In this document: piece after piece, positions 15,108 to 23,173 of the stretch
Layout: each line of letters opens with the position of its first letter
Numbering within the stretch: position 1 is the first letter of the stretch
From: Gemmatimonas sp.
GTDB taxonomy: Bacteria > Gemmatimonadota > Gemmatimonadetes > Gemmatimonadales > Gemmatimonadaceae
Direction of reading: 5' to 3'
Length of the DNA: 64,000 bases
Assembly: GCF_031426495.1 (NCBI RefSeq)
Contig: NZ_JANPLK010000078.1
Span: forward strand, 1 to 64,000
The notes under the pieces: generated by a model
Told to the model about the DNA's origin: nothing
Database searches by the model: none
What the model saw: the letters and a program-made list of their open reading frames with translations, nothing else
Made by a program: the position numbers and the translations under genes

Positions 15108-16715
15108 CTACTCGGCGCCGAAGTGCGCGACGCTCGCCGTGAGTACGTCGGGGAGTTCCAGCAGCGCCTTGCGGGTCTCTTCGCTGACGGTGCCGTCCAC
15201 CGAGATCGCCGCCAGCGCATCGCCGCCCTGGGCCAGCCGGGCCTGATGATACTCGGCGATGTTGACCTTGCGTTCGCCCAGCAACGTGCCGACGCGACCG
15301 ATGACGCCGGGCACGTCGTGATTGGTGAGAATGAGCAGCGTCTGACGCGGATTTACATCGACATGGAACTGTCCGATGCGCGTGAGCCGCGGCTTGCTGT
15401 CTTCGGGCGCCACACCGGCCACGGCCAGCTGCTGCATGCCGCCGGCGAGTGCGACTTCGATGGCGCGCGGGTGTCCGAGCTCGCTGGACTCACCGACCGA
15501 GAGCTCAAGGCCGCGCGCTTCGGCGAGACTGCGAGCGTTGATGAGATTGAGACGATCGGTTTCGATGACGCCTTCCAGGACACCAGCGGCCGCCGCGGCC
15601 AACAGTGGGCCCGCCCCGTGCGCGAGGTCGGGACCGATGCGGAGCGCCAGTCGCCGCACCGCGCGCATGCCCTGGTCGGCCAGCACGGCACGCGCCACGG
15701 CGGCGGCGCGACGCGCCACGAGCATGGCGGGCTGCAGGTCTCCCCACTCGCCCGACCCGCCGGCCACGTTGATCGACTTCGAGAGATCGTTGTGCAGCAG
15801 CGCATCACGGACCGCGAGACAGACATCGCGCGACACGTTGCGCTGCGCTTCGACCGTGTTGGCGCCCAAGTGCGGCGTGAGCAGCAGATTCGGGGCGGTG
15901 CGCAGCGGGGAATCGGCGACGAGCGGCTCGGCGGTGAACACGTCGAGTACCGCGCCGCGCAGCTGATCGGCTTGCAGTGCGGCCAACAGCGCCGCTTCGT
16001 CGACGATGCCGCCACGCGCCATGTTGACCACGATCGAACGGGCCGGGAGTCGTCCCAGTTCGCGCTTGCCGATCATGCCGCGCGTTTCGTCGTTGAGCGG
16101 CACGTGCATTGTCAGGATGTTGCTCTCGCCGACCAGTGCATCGAGCGACACCGCGCGCCGAACGCGCAGCGCGGTGAAGCGTTCGTCGGCGATGTATGGA
16201 TCGAAGGCCACGACCGTCATGCCGAAGGCGTGCGCACGCATGGCGACTTCACTGCCGATACGCCCGAGGCCGACGATGCCGAGCGTCTTTCCCTTGAGCT
16301 CGCGGCCCATAAGCTTGGAGCGATCCCACACGCCGTTCTGCATCGAGAGTGCGGCGGCGGGCAGCTGCCGCAGCAGGCCGATCACCGTACCGAAGAACAG
16401 CTCGGCCACGGCGACCGTGTTGCCGGCGGGCGCGTTGATGATCGCCACCCCCAATTCGGTAGCGACATCGAGGGCGATGTTGTCGACACCGACACCAGCG
16501 CGGCCGACGACGCGCAGCTTCTTCGCGGCACGCAGCAGTTCGGCGGAGATCTTGGTGGCACTGCGTCCGACGATGGCGTCGTACTCGCCGATGCGCTGCA
16601 GCAGTTCATCCTTGGGCAGCGTGGGGACTTCATCCACGAGCAGTTCGGTCTCGGCCGCGAGCAGGGCGAGTCCTTCCGGATCGACATCGTCAGTGACGAG
16701 AACGCGATATGCCAT
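15108..16715 (-). CDS. serA: D-3-phosphoglycerate dehydrogenase
   Basis: This 535-residue, long-form SerA catalyses the first step of the phosphorylated serine pathway. The N-terminal substrate domain ends with VVGRAGVGVDNIAL. The NAD fold carries GIVGLGRIGSEVA near residue 148, the catalytic Arg is in NMARGGIVDE and the His in LLTPHLGANTVEA. A middle allosteric-substrate-binding-type domain (about 320-450) is followed by an ACT domain (about 460-535: LLILTNHDVPGVIGRVGTLL) that normally senses serine. Length matches the 520-530-residue class. It is the promoter-proximal gene of the four-gene operon; a MerR-type regulator lies 116 bp upstream on the same strand. Confidence 0.95.
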   Translation of the reverse strand: MAYRVLVTDDVDPEGLALLAAETELLVDEVPTLPKDELLQRIGEYDAIVGRSATKISAELLRAAKKLRVVGRAGVGVDNIALDVATELGVAIINAPAGNTVAVAELFFGTVIGLLRQLPAAALSMQNGVWDRSKLMGRELKGKTLGIVGLGRIGSEVAMRAHAFGMTVVAFDPYIADERFTALRVRRAVSLDALVGESNILTMHVPLNDETRGMIGKRELGRLPARSIVVNMARGGIVDEAALLAALQADQLRGAVLDVFTAEPLVADSPLRTAPNLLLTPHLGANTVEAQRNVSRDVCLAVRDALLHNDLSKSINVAGGSGEWGDLQPAMLVARRAAAVARAVLADQGMRAVRRLALRIGPDLAHGAGPLLAAAAAGVLEGVIETDRLNLINARSLAEARGLELSVGESSELGHPRAIEVALAGGMQQLAVAGVAPEDSKPRLTRIGQFHVDVNPRQTLLILTNHDVPGVIGRVGTLLGERKVNIAEYHQARLAQGGDALAAISVDGTVSEETRKALLELPDVLTASVAHFGAE

Positions 16716-16831
16716 GAGTGCACACGAAAGGAGACGCCGCGCCGTGCACTGCCCGGTGCAGGCATGACGCGACGCGGTGAAGAGGCAACGGTCTTGGAAC
16801 CAGCGGAGGGATCAACAACCCGAGCGGCAGA

Positions 16832-17377
16832 TCAGGTCCCGAAGTCGTTCCGGCCAAGCGTGGTACGCAGCATCTCGCGCAGCGCAACCAGCAGGTCGTC
16901 GCGGGCGGCCGGCGAGTCGTCTCGTACATGCAACTCCACGCCGTCGGCAATGGGCACGTGTCGCCAGCTCGCGACGCCATTGTGCTTGGGCGCACTGGAG
17001 TCCATCTGCAGCGTGAGGGCCGGCGCGAGTGACGCGGCCACGCGCCGTTCGAGCGCATCGCCGGTGACTTCCCGCATTTCCTTCTTGATCGCGTCGAGCG
17101 TCTGTCCTTCGCGCTGGCGGATCTTGATCGCGAGGAGTTGCAGAAGATGCCGATAGCCGTAGGTCGCGGCGGTGCCAGCGCCTTCCGGTCGATCGAGCAG
17201 CCCGTTCGCTACATAGAAGCGCACGGCGCGCGCACTGGGCATAGCCCGCGCTGACGCGTTCGTGGGCTTCATGCCGGCAGAATCCACCAGTGCAGCGGCG
17301 TGGGCCGCGAGCCCGCGGGCATTCCACGGGGCATTTCGCGCGTGAGCGCGGAGAAGTGGGACGGGAGACTCGGCCAT
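16832..17377 (-). CDS. MerR-family transcriptional regulator
   Basis: This 181-residue protein has a MerR-type winged HTH at about residues 45-105 (SARAVRFYVANGLLDRPEG, GTAATYGYRHLLQLLAIKIR, QREGQTLDAIKKEM). An unknown C-terminal domain of about 75 residues (LTLQMDSSAPKHNG, ADGVELHVRDDSP) replaces the short effector tail of metal sensors. The ATG at 17377 was chosen over an upstream in-frame start at 17452 because it removes a low-complexity extension. Lying just upstream of serA on the same strand, it might regulate the serine operon, but no operator was found. Confidence 0.7.
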   Translation of the reverse strand: MAESPVPLLRAHARNAPWNARGLAAHAAALVDSAGMKPTNASARAMPSARAVRFYVANGLLDRPEGAGTAATYGYRHLLQLLAIKIRQREGQTLDAIKKEMREVTGDALERRVAASLAPALTLQMDSSAPKHNGVASWRHVPIADGVELHVRDDSPAARDDLLVALREMLRTTLGRNDFGT

Positions 17378-17582
17378 GGGGAGGGCAATATACGCTGGAT
17401 CGTGGCCGTGTGCTGACATCACTTGTGTGGCTCGACATTTGTCGCTCGACAACGATCATGCGACTGCGCCGACTCGCCAGGCCGCCCGTGTGACACTCCC
17501 CAGTATCACCCACCACCCACCAGGACGACCTGACGATTGTGTCGGCGCAGTCGCGCGACCGAACCTGCTGTACCGATGCGCG

Positions 17583-17996
17583 TTACTCGCGGACCGCCGG
17601 TGCAAAGGCGGATCGGACGCCAACGGTCGTGGCGTACTGCGCGATCGTGGCGAGGTCGACCGGCTTCTCCAGGAAGTGCAGCGCGCCCAGGCGGAACGAC
17701 GCTTGTCGGTTGGAATCGTCTGGATACGCCGTGAGCACCAACACCATCGCGTCGGGCGAAAGCATCCCGGCCAACGCCATCACCTGCAATCCACCATCGC
17801 GCTTGCCGCCGAGCCGAAGGTCGGTAACGACGAGGTCGAAGCGCTGCGTGCGGAGACGCTCGAGCGCCTCGGGCAGCAGCTCCGCCGAACTGACGACGTT
17901 GCCTTCCACGTCGAACAGCTCAACGAGGATGTCGCGAATAGACTGCTCGTCTTCAACGATGAGGACGGACTTGATGGCATCGTTCGAGTTGTTCAT
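17583..17996 (-). CDS. single-domain response regulator
   Basis: This 137-residue protein consists of a receiver domain only. Acidic residues Glu15-Asp16-Glu17 and the phospho-acceptor Asp59 (VVTDLRLGG) are present, followed by the Thr in VLTAYPDD and the switch Lys in FLEKPVDL. With no output domain it must act by protein contact, for example in a phosphorelay with the nearby kinases. It is the last gene of the minus-strand signalling block. A perfect palindrome (18074-18087) lies 78 bp upstream of its start. Confidence 0.85.
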   Translation of the reverse strand: MNNSNDAIKSVLIVEDEQSIRDILVELFDVEGNVVSSAELLPEALERLRTQRFDLVVTDLRLGGKRDGGLQVMALAGMLSPDAMVLVLTAYPDDSNRQASFRLGALHFLEKPVDLATIAQYATTVGVRSAFAPAVRE

Positions 17997-18073
17997 GCGC
18001 CGTACAGAAGGCGAGAAGCGGGCCGAAGTCCGTGCGGTGATGACAACCCGTTATTCAGAAACGTGTTAGGAAT

Positions 18074-18087
18074 TTGTGATATCACAA
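18074..18087. promoter_or_regulatory. perfect 14-bp palindrome, candidate operator
   Basis: TTGTGATATCACAA lies in the 152-bp gap between the NtrC-type gene and the single-domain receiver gene, in the receiver's probable promoter. It contains the half-site TGTGA/TCACA of CRP/FNR-type regulators, but with a 2-base rather than a 6-base spacer. Confidence 0.45.
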
Positions 18088-18148
18088 GGTTGCTCTCAGA
18101 CGCTGTCGAAATTCCGGTCGAATGACCGACGCGACGTCCGAAAATCGG

Positions 18149-19465
18149 TCACGCGCCGTCGGTCGGATAGCGTTTGAGCTTCTCGAGCAGGGTGGAACGG
18201 GCAATCCCCAGAAGGCGGGCCGCATGGGTCCGATTGCCGCCACTCGCCGCCAGCGCTTCGCGGATGGCCTGATGCTCGGCTTGCTCCAGCGTGCGCGGAT
18301 CGTTCGGTACCACGCGCACCGGGTTCGTCGGCGTCGGGGGCACGGGCAAGCCGAGGTGCGAGGGCTCGATGGGTCGGCCTTCGGCAAGGATGGCGGCGCG
18401 CCAGATCGTGTTTTTGAGCTCCCGAATGTTACCGGGCCAGCGATAGGTGGCTAACGCATCCTCTGCTTCGTTCGTGAGCGAACTGCCTTTGGGGAGCATC
18501 GCCATGGCCATCGTCAGAATTTCGTCCTGCCGCTCGCGCAATGGTGGGAGCGTGATCGTCAACACCTGCAACCGGTAGTACAGGTCGGCGCGAAACCGCT
18601 TCTCGGCCACGGCGTCGGCCAGCGACTGGTGCGTGGCAACGACGACCCTGGCGGACGACCGCAGCATCGTCGTGCCCCCGAGTCGTCGGAACGTGCGTTC
18701 CTCCAACACCTTGAGGAGTCGGGGCTGCACCTCTGCACTCAGCTCGGCGATCTCATCGAGAAAAACGGTGCCTTCGCCAGCCACTTCAAGGAGGCCGCGC
18801 TTGGCCTGACGTGCATCGGTAAACGCCCCTCGTTCATGGCCGAACAATTCACTTTCGAAGAACGTCGCGGAAAGGGAGGCGCAGTTGACCTCGACGAACG
18901 GTGAAAGGTTCCGCACCGAACGATCATGAATCTGCCGCGCGATGTACCCCTTGCCGGTACCCGTTTCGCCCTGCAGGAGGATAGGGGCGTCGGGGTTCCT
19001 GGCGGCGAGATCGATGAGATCGGAGACCGTGGGGGCCATCGCCGGTGGCGTCGCCTGTGTGCGCCCCTGCGCGCGAAGTACGGCCACTTCCTGCCGAAGC
19101 CGACCCCGTTCGGCGGCGCGGGTGACGGCGGCAGCAAGCAGTTCGAGATCGACTGGCTTCTCGAGGAGATCCGCCGCGCCGTGCTGCATGGCGGCGACGG
19201 CGGTGCGCACGTCGGCGTATCCGGTGAGCACGATGACGGCCAAGTCGGGGTCGTCGGCTCGGAGCGCCTCAAGGGCGCGAACGCCGTCGGCATCGGGGAG
19301 GCGCAGATCGAGCAGCACCACATCGGGCGCGTGCTCGGCAGCCAGACGTCGGCCTTCGGTGGCGGTAGACGCCCCGCGCGCCGTGAAGCCAAACGTCTCG
19401 AAGAATTCGACCAGGGTCGAGCGCACCGTTTCGTCGTCGTCGATCACGAGCAAGGACAACGTCAC
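18149..19465 (-). CDS. NtrC-family response regulator
   Basis: This 438-residue protein has three modules. The receiver (1-120) has Asp9-Asp10-Asp11 and phospho-acceptor Asp53. The AAA+ domain (about 150-370) has Walker A GETGTGKG, Walker B VFLDEIAEL and the arginine finger region FRADLYYRL. The Fis-type HTH at the end reads GGNRTHAARLLGIARSTLLE. The sigma54-contact loop is GAFTDA instead of GAFTGA, a variant found in other members of the class. It should activate sigma54 promoters when phosphorylated by the kinase encoded just upstream, whose stop overlaps this start by 4 bp. Confidence 0.92.
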   Translation of the reverse strand: MTLSLLVIDDDETVRSTLVEFFETFGFTARGASTATEGRRLAAEHAPDVVLLDLRLPDADGVRALEALRADDPDLAVIVLTGYADVRTAVAAMQHGAADLLEKPVDLELLAAAVTRAAERGRLRQEVAVLRAQGRTQATPPAMAPTVSDLIDLAARNPDAPILLQGETGTGKGYIARQIHDRSVRNLSPFVEVNCASLSATFFESELFGHERGAFTDARQAKRGLLEVAGEGTVFLDEIAELSAEVQPRLLKVLEERTFRRLGGTTMLRSSARVVVATHQSLADAVAEKRFRADLYYRLQVLTITLPPLRERQDEILTMAMAMLPKGSSLTNEAEDALATYRWPGNIRELKNTIWRAAILAEGRPIEPSHLGLPVPPTPTNPVRVVPNDPRTLEQAEHQAIREALAASGGNRTHAARLLGIARSTLLEKLKRYPTDGA

Positions 19466-20979
19466 GTGGCCGCCGTGGGGGGAAGCGTAAGGGTGAGCGT
19501 GGTACCGGCTTCGGGGACGCTATCGATGCTGATCGTGCCGCCGTGCTCGTCCATGATGCGCTGGCAGAGCGCCAGCCCGATGCCGGTGCCGCCGGCTTTG
19601 GTGGAGTAGAAGAACTCGAACACATGCGGCAGGACATCGGGTGGGATGGCCGGACCGCCATTCGCCAGGCGGCAGCGCCAGCCGCCCACCGGCGATACCT
19701 GCGAGATGAGCACGAGTTCCGATCCTTCTGGAGCCGCGTCGCAGGCGTTCACGAGGATATTGCGGCAGACCTGTCCCAGCTGCTCGAGGTCGATCAGACT
19801 GCGTACGGGATGCTCCGGCCGCACCCGGCGAATCGAGAGCTGGCGAGCCTCGAGGCGGGCGCGTTCGCCGTCGAGAATGTCGTCCCACACCGATTCCGGA
19901 TCGGCGGGCACGAGATGCGCCGCGTTCGGGCGGCCGAACTCGAGGAGCGACGTCACCATGCGGTTGAGTCGTTCGACTTCGCGCAGGATGCGGCCGACGT
20001 TCTTCTCGACCACGGGGTCTTCCTTCGCGCGGAACTGGAGCAGCTGGGCGGCGGAGGAGATACCGAACAGCGGATTTCGCAGTTCATGGGCAACGCCTGC
20101 GGCCACCTCGCCGATCGCTTCGAGCCGACGCTTCGACTCCACGCGTCGCACCAACCAGGCGCGCTCGATGGCCACGGCCGTCTGCGCCGCGATCACGGCC
20201 AGCACGCGTTCCGCCTCTTCGAGCGCCTGTTCGGACTCGATCGGCTCGGCATAGAGGGTGATCGCGCCGAGGACACCTTCGGCGGTAATCAGCGGGGCGG
20301 TGATCTCGAGACCGACGTTCGTGGACTGTCGGGCCACGTTGCCGGTGGCGAGCGCGTCGAGCCAGGTGCGAAGCAGGCGGACTTCGAGCTGCCTGCTGGT
20401 ATGCGCGTCGTAGCCTTGCCGGTGGGTGATACGGAACTCGGCGGTGTCATCGTCGGCGAGGGCGATGACGAAACCGGTGGAGGGGACGGCGCGGAGCAGC
20501 TGGTGCGCGACTTCTTCGTAGACACGATCGAGCGAGATCGCTTCGGCGAGAGCGATGCCGGTATTGATCAGCGCTTCCCGCGAGCGGTGACTCGGCGTGA
20601 TGTCCACCGTTGAGAAGACGAATCCGGACACCTGTTGGCCGTCGTCGATGGCGGTGACCTGCATGAGGAACACGCGTTCCTCGTTCGGCGAGCTGCAGGG
20701 GAACTCCCAGCGGACAACCGGCACGCGCCGTTCACGCAGGAGCGCCATGGCGCGCTCGATCTGCTCGCGCGAGGGGTCGTCGGAGACGCTGTCGAACACA
20801 GAGCGCCCGAGCACCGCCGCTTCCGTGGCAATGCCGGGCGCTCCGTTGTCTCTTGCGAACGTCGACCATGCGCTATTCGCCGCCGTGATGCGTCCGTCGA
20901 GATCGACGGACCACACGGTGAGCGGCAGCGCGTCGAGCAGCCGCCGCGCGAACGGCGGCTGCTCGTCGGGCGGCATCAC
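19462..20979 (-). CDS. PAS-GAF sensor histidine kinase
   Basis: This 505-residue soluble kinase has an N-terminal PAS domain (about 10-130: LPLTVWSVDLDGRITAANSA) and a GAF domain (about 135-285: ALAEAISLDRVYEEVAHQLL, then APLITAEGVLGAITLYAEP). The HisKA H-box is GEVAAGVAHELRNPLFGI, and the HATPase has an N-box (RNILVNACDAAPEG) and GTGIGLALCQRIMDEHGG. There are no membrane segments, so it senses a cytoplasmic signal. It is coupled by 4-bp overlaps to the Lys/Ala/Pro-rich protein upstream and to the NtrC-type regulator downstream. Confidence 0.92.
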   Translation of the reverse strand: MMPPDEQPPFARRLLDALPLTVWSVDLDGRITAANSAWSTFARDNGAPGIATEAAVLGRSVFDSVSDDPSREQIERAMALLRERRVPVVRWEFPCSSPNEERVFLMQVTAIDDGQQVSGFVFSTVDITPSHRSREALINTGIALAEAISLDRVYEEVAHQLLRAVPSTGFVIALADDDTAEFRITHRQGYDAHTSRQLEVRLLRTWLDALATGNVARQSTNVGLEITAPLITAEGVLGAITLYAEPIESEQALEEAERVLAVIAAQTAVAIERAWLVRRVESKRRLEAIGEVAAGVAHELRNPLFGISSAAQLLQFRAKEDPVVEKNVGRILREVERLNRMVTSLLEFGRPNAAHLVPADPESVWDDILDGERARLEARQLSIRRVRPEHPVRSLIDLEQLGQVCRNILVNACDAAPEGSELVLISQVSPVGGWRCRLANGGPAIPPDVLPHVFEFFYSTKAGGTGIGLALCQRIMDEHGGTISIDSVPEAGTTLTLTLPPTAAT

Positions 20980-21905
20980 CGGCGCTTCGCGCCCTTCTTG
21001 GCGGGCTTTGCGGCTTTCTTGACGGCCTTTGCCGGCGCCTTCTTGGCCGCCTTCTTCGGTGCCGCCTTGACTGGCGCTTTCTTGACCGACTTGGCCGGCG
21101 CCTTCTTCGCCGGTGCCTTCTTGGCCGGTGCCTTGTTGGCGGCCTTCGCGGGCGCCTTCTTGGCCGGAGCCTTCTTCGCCGGGGACTTCTTCGCTACGGC
21201 CTTCTTGGCGGCCTTGGCGGGCGCCTTTTGGGCCGGTGCCTTGGCCGCCGGTGCCTTGGCCGCTGGTGCCTTGGCCGCTGGTGCCTTGGCCGCTGGTGCC
21301 TTGGCCGCTGGTGCCTTGGCCGCTGGTGCCTTCGTGGTCGGCGCCTTCACCGCGGCCTTCTTGGCCGGAGCCTGCTCGACTTTCGTGGCCGGAGCCTTGG
21401 GAGCCGGCTTGGCCGCCGGCACCTCGGCCGCTGGCGCCTTGGGTGCCTTGGGTGCCTTGGGTGCCTTCACCGGCACGGGAGCTTTGGCGATCGGTTCGGA
21501 CTCGTCGTCCTCGATCTCCAGGATCTCATCGATGTCCTCGATCTCGTCGATGATGACCGGCACTTCGACCTTGGGCTCCGCCTTGGGTGCCTTCGGCTTC
21601 GGGGCCGGCTTGGGCGCACCAGGATTCTTGGGCGGACGACCGGGGCCACGACGCACGGGGCGACTGAAGATGTCGTCTTCGTCGTCCTCGTCCTCGATCA
21701 GCTCGTCCTCGAAGCTGTCGCCCTCGTCGTCATCGTCGTCGTCCTCCTCGTCGTCGTCGGCACTGTCCCAGAGGGAATCGCCGCCTTCGGAGGGGAGGCC
21801 GTAGCCATCCTCCTCGTCTTCGTCGTACGACGAGCGGCCGTAGCCCACATCATCCATGTCGTCATCCATCAGATGGAGCTTCCCAATCTCGTCGCCACGC
21901 GGCAT
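20976..21905 (-). CDS. acidic/Lys-Ala-Pro histone H1-like protein
   Basis: This 309-residue low-complexity protein has opposed halves. Residues 1-80 are strongly acidic (DDDEEDDDDDDEGD). At about 85-92 comes an AT-hook-like RRGPGRPPK. A Pro/Lys linker and a second acidic patch (EIEDIDEILEIEDDE) precede about 170 residues of KAPAAK and AKKAPAKK repeats ending in KKGAKRR. The tail resembles histone H1 and bacterial H1-like nucleoid proteins. The start at 21905 has a strong upstream GGAGAGGAGG. Its stop overlaps the kinase start by 4 bp, so it is translated with a two-component system. A DNA-binding role is inferred from composition only. Confidence 0.75.
   Translation of the reverse strand: MPRGDEIGKLHLMDDDMDDVGYGRSSYDEDEEDGYGLPSEGGDSLWDSADDDEEDDDDDDEGDSFEDELIEDEDDEDDIFSRPVRRGPGRPPKNPGAPKPAPKPKAPKAEPKVEVPVIIDEIEDIDEILEIEDDESEPIAKAPVPVKAPKAPKAPKAPAAEVPAAKPAPKAPATKVEQAPAKKAAVKAPTTKAPAAKAPAAKAPAAKAPAAKAPAAKAPAAKAPAQKAPAKAAKKAVAKKSPAKKAPAKKAPAKAANKAPAKKAPAKKAPAKSVKKAPVKAAPKKAAKKAPAKAVKKAAKPAKKGAKRR
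21233..21333. repeat. 15-bp tandem repeats inside the H1-like gene
   Basis: The unit TTGGCCGCTGGTGCC repeats about six times and encodes KAPAA units on the minus strand. A second short array of TTGGGTGCC (about 21446-21472) encodes KAP repeats. Copy number is likely to vary by slippage in steps of five or three residues, without frameshift. Confidence 0.8.
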
Positions 21906-22060
21906 GACGCCTCCTCTCCTCGGAAAAGTTCGAACGCGGTCGTCGACCGCACCGGCTCGTAGACCGGCCGCAGCAACGCGGCTCGTGATACCCAGACTTC
22001 GTGTGCTACTGAATAGCACGACCAAGTACATACAAAAAGCGCGGGAGTCAAGCGCTGGGC

Positions 22061-23173
22061 TTACTTCACGCGCGGAATTCCTTCCACGGTTCCGCCGCGA
22101 ACGACGGCATTGAGCGCGTCGTAGATGCGCGGCTCGAGCAGACGCCCCGCCTGCGTGCGCAGGTAATCGAGGGTCGTGTCGGCGGTCATCGGCTCCCGAT
22201 AGGCACGTTGCGAGGTGAGGGCGTCGAACGCGTCGGCCGCCGTGAGAATCCGCCCGCCGATCGTGATGTCGTCGGCGGCGCGCCCAAACGGGTAGCCACT
22301 GCCATCCCAGTGCTCGTGGTGGTCGCGGATGAACAGGAGCGCGTCGCCAAGGTGGTGGAGCGGCGAGAGGATGTCGAGACCGATCCGTACATGATCCTTG
22401 ACGTGCGCGAACTCCTCATGCGTGAGGGGGCCCGGCTTGTTGAGGACCACTTCACGGATCCCGATCTTGCCCACGTCGTGCAGCCGCCCGGCGGTGTGGA
22501 TGCCGTCCACGGTGGCTGTTTCGAGCTCGAGGTGCGTGGCGATGGCGGCGGCGATCTCCGCCACCCGCTGCGAGTGCCCGCGCAAGTAGACGTCCTTCGC
22601 TTCCATCGCGTTGATGAGTGTCTCGGCCACGCTCACGGTCATCAGGCGGAGTGCCCCCTTCTCGCGCTCGAGCTGCACGGTGCGCAGGGCCACCTCCTCG
22701 CGAATGAGCCGGTCGACTGCGCGTCGTTCGACAGTGCGCACCCGGCGCATCATGGCCCGCTCCACGGCGGCCTGTAGGTCGGGGAGTTCGACGGGCTTGG
22801 TGAGGTAGTCGAACGCCCCGCTGGAGAGCGCCTCGGTGGCGCTGGCGGCATCATTGACCGCGGTCAGCATGATGATGCCGAGATCCTCGTCGATCGAGAG
22901 GGCGCGCGGTACGACGTCGAGGCCGGTGATGCCGGGCATCCGAAGATCGCAGAGCATCAACGAGAAGCGGTGCTGGCCGAGCATCTCGAGCGCCGCCGCT
23001 CCGGAGTCGGCCACTTCCACTTCGAACCCGCGCGTGCGCAGAAAACGACTCAGCGCCAGCCGGATCGTGGACTCGTCGTCGACGACCAGAATGCGGCGCA
23101 GGGAATCCTGTGCCAGCGCGGCACCGGCGGCTTCGATCGCTACGATCGGATCGTGTCCCGGAAGGCTGGTCAT
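22061..23173 (-). CDS. HD-GYP response regulator
   Basis: This 370-residue protein has a receiver domain (about 25-145: ILVVDDESTIRLALS, phospho-acceptor in LMLCDLRMPGITG, switch Lys in YLTKPVEL), a coiled linker and an HD-GYP domain (about 185-365). The metal and signature residues are present: RGHSQRVAEIA, GRLHDVGKIGI and HHEHWDGSGYP. HD-GYP domains with these residues hydrolyse cyclic di-GMP, so phosphorylation probably controls second-messenger breakdown. Its start overlaps the stop of the multi-GAF kinase by 4 bp, marking that kinase as its likely partner. Confidence 0.92.
   Translation of the reverse strand: MTSLPGHDPIVAIEAAGAALAQDSLRRILVVDDESTIRLALSRFLRTRGFEVEVADSGAAALEMLGQHRFSLMLCDLRMPGITGLDVVPRALSIDEDLGIIMLTAVNDAASATEALSSGAFDYLTKPVELPDLQAAVERAMMRRVRTVERRAVDRLIREEVALRTVQLEREKGALRLMTVSVAETLINAMEAKDVYLRGHSQRVAEIAAAIATHLELETATVDGIHTAGRLHDVGKIGIREVVLNKPGPLTHEEFAHVKDHVRIGLDILSPLHHLGDALLFIRDHHEHWDGSGYPFGRAADDITIGGRILTAADAFDALTSQRAYREPMTADTTLDYLRTQAGRLLEPRIYDALNAVVRGGTVEGIPRVK

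Noticed and set aside
14379..17156. Plus-strand open frame of 925 residues across the serine operon
   Set aside because: It is a high-GC shadow of serA and the FAD dehydrogenase; it is Arg/His-rich, with no domains, while the minus strand has clear motifs.
21113..21962. Gly/Leu/Arg-rich and Pro/Trp-rich plus-strand frames
   Set aside because: They are produced by the tandem repeats of the minus-strand H1-like gene read in the wrong frames.
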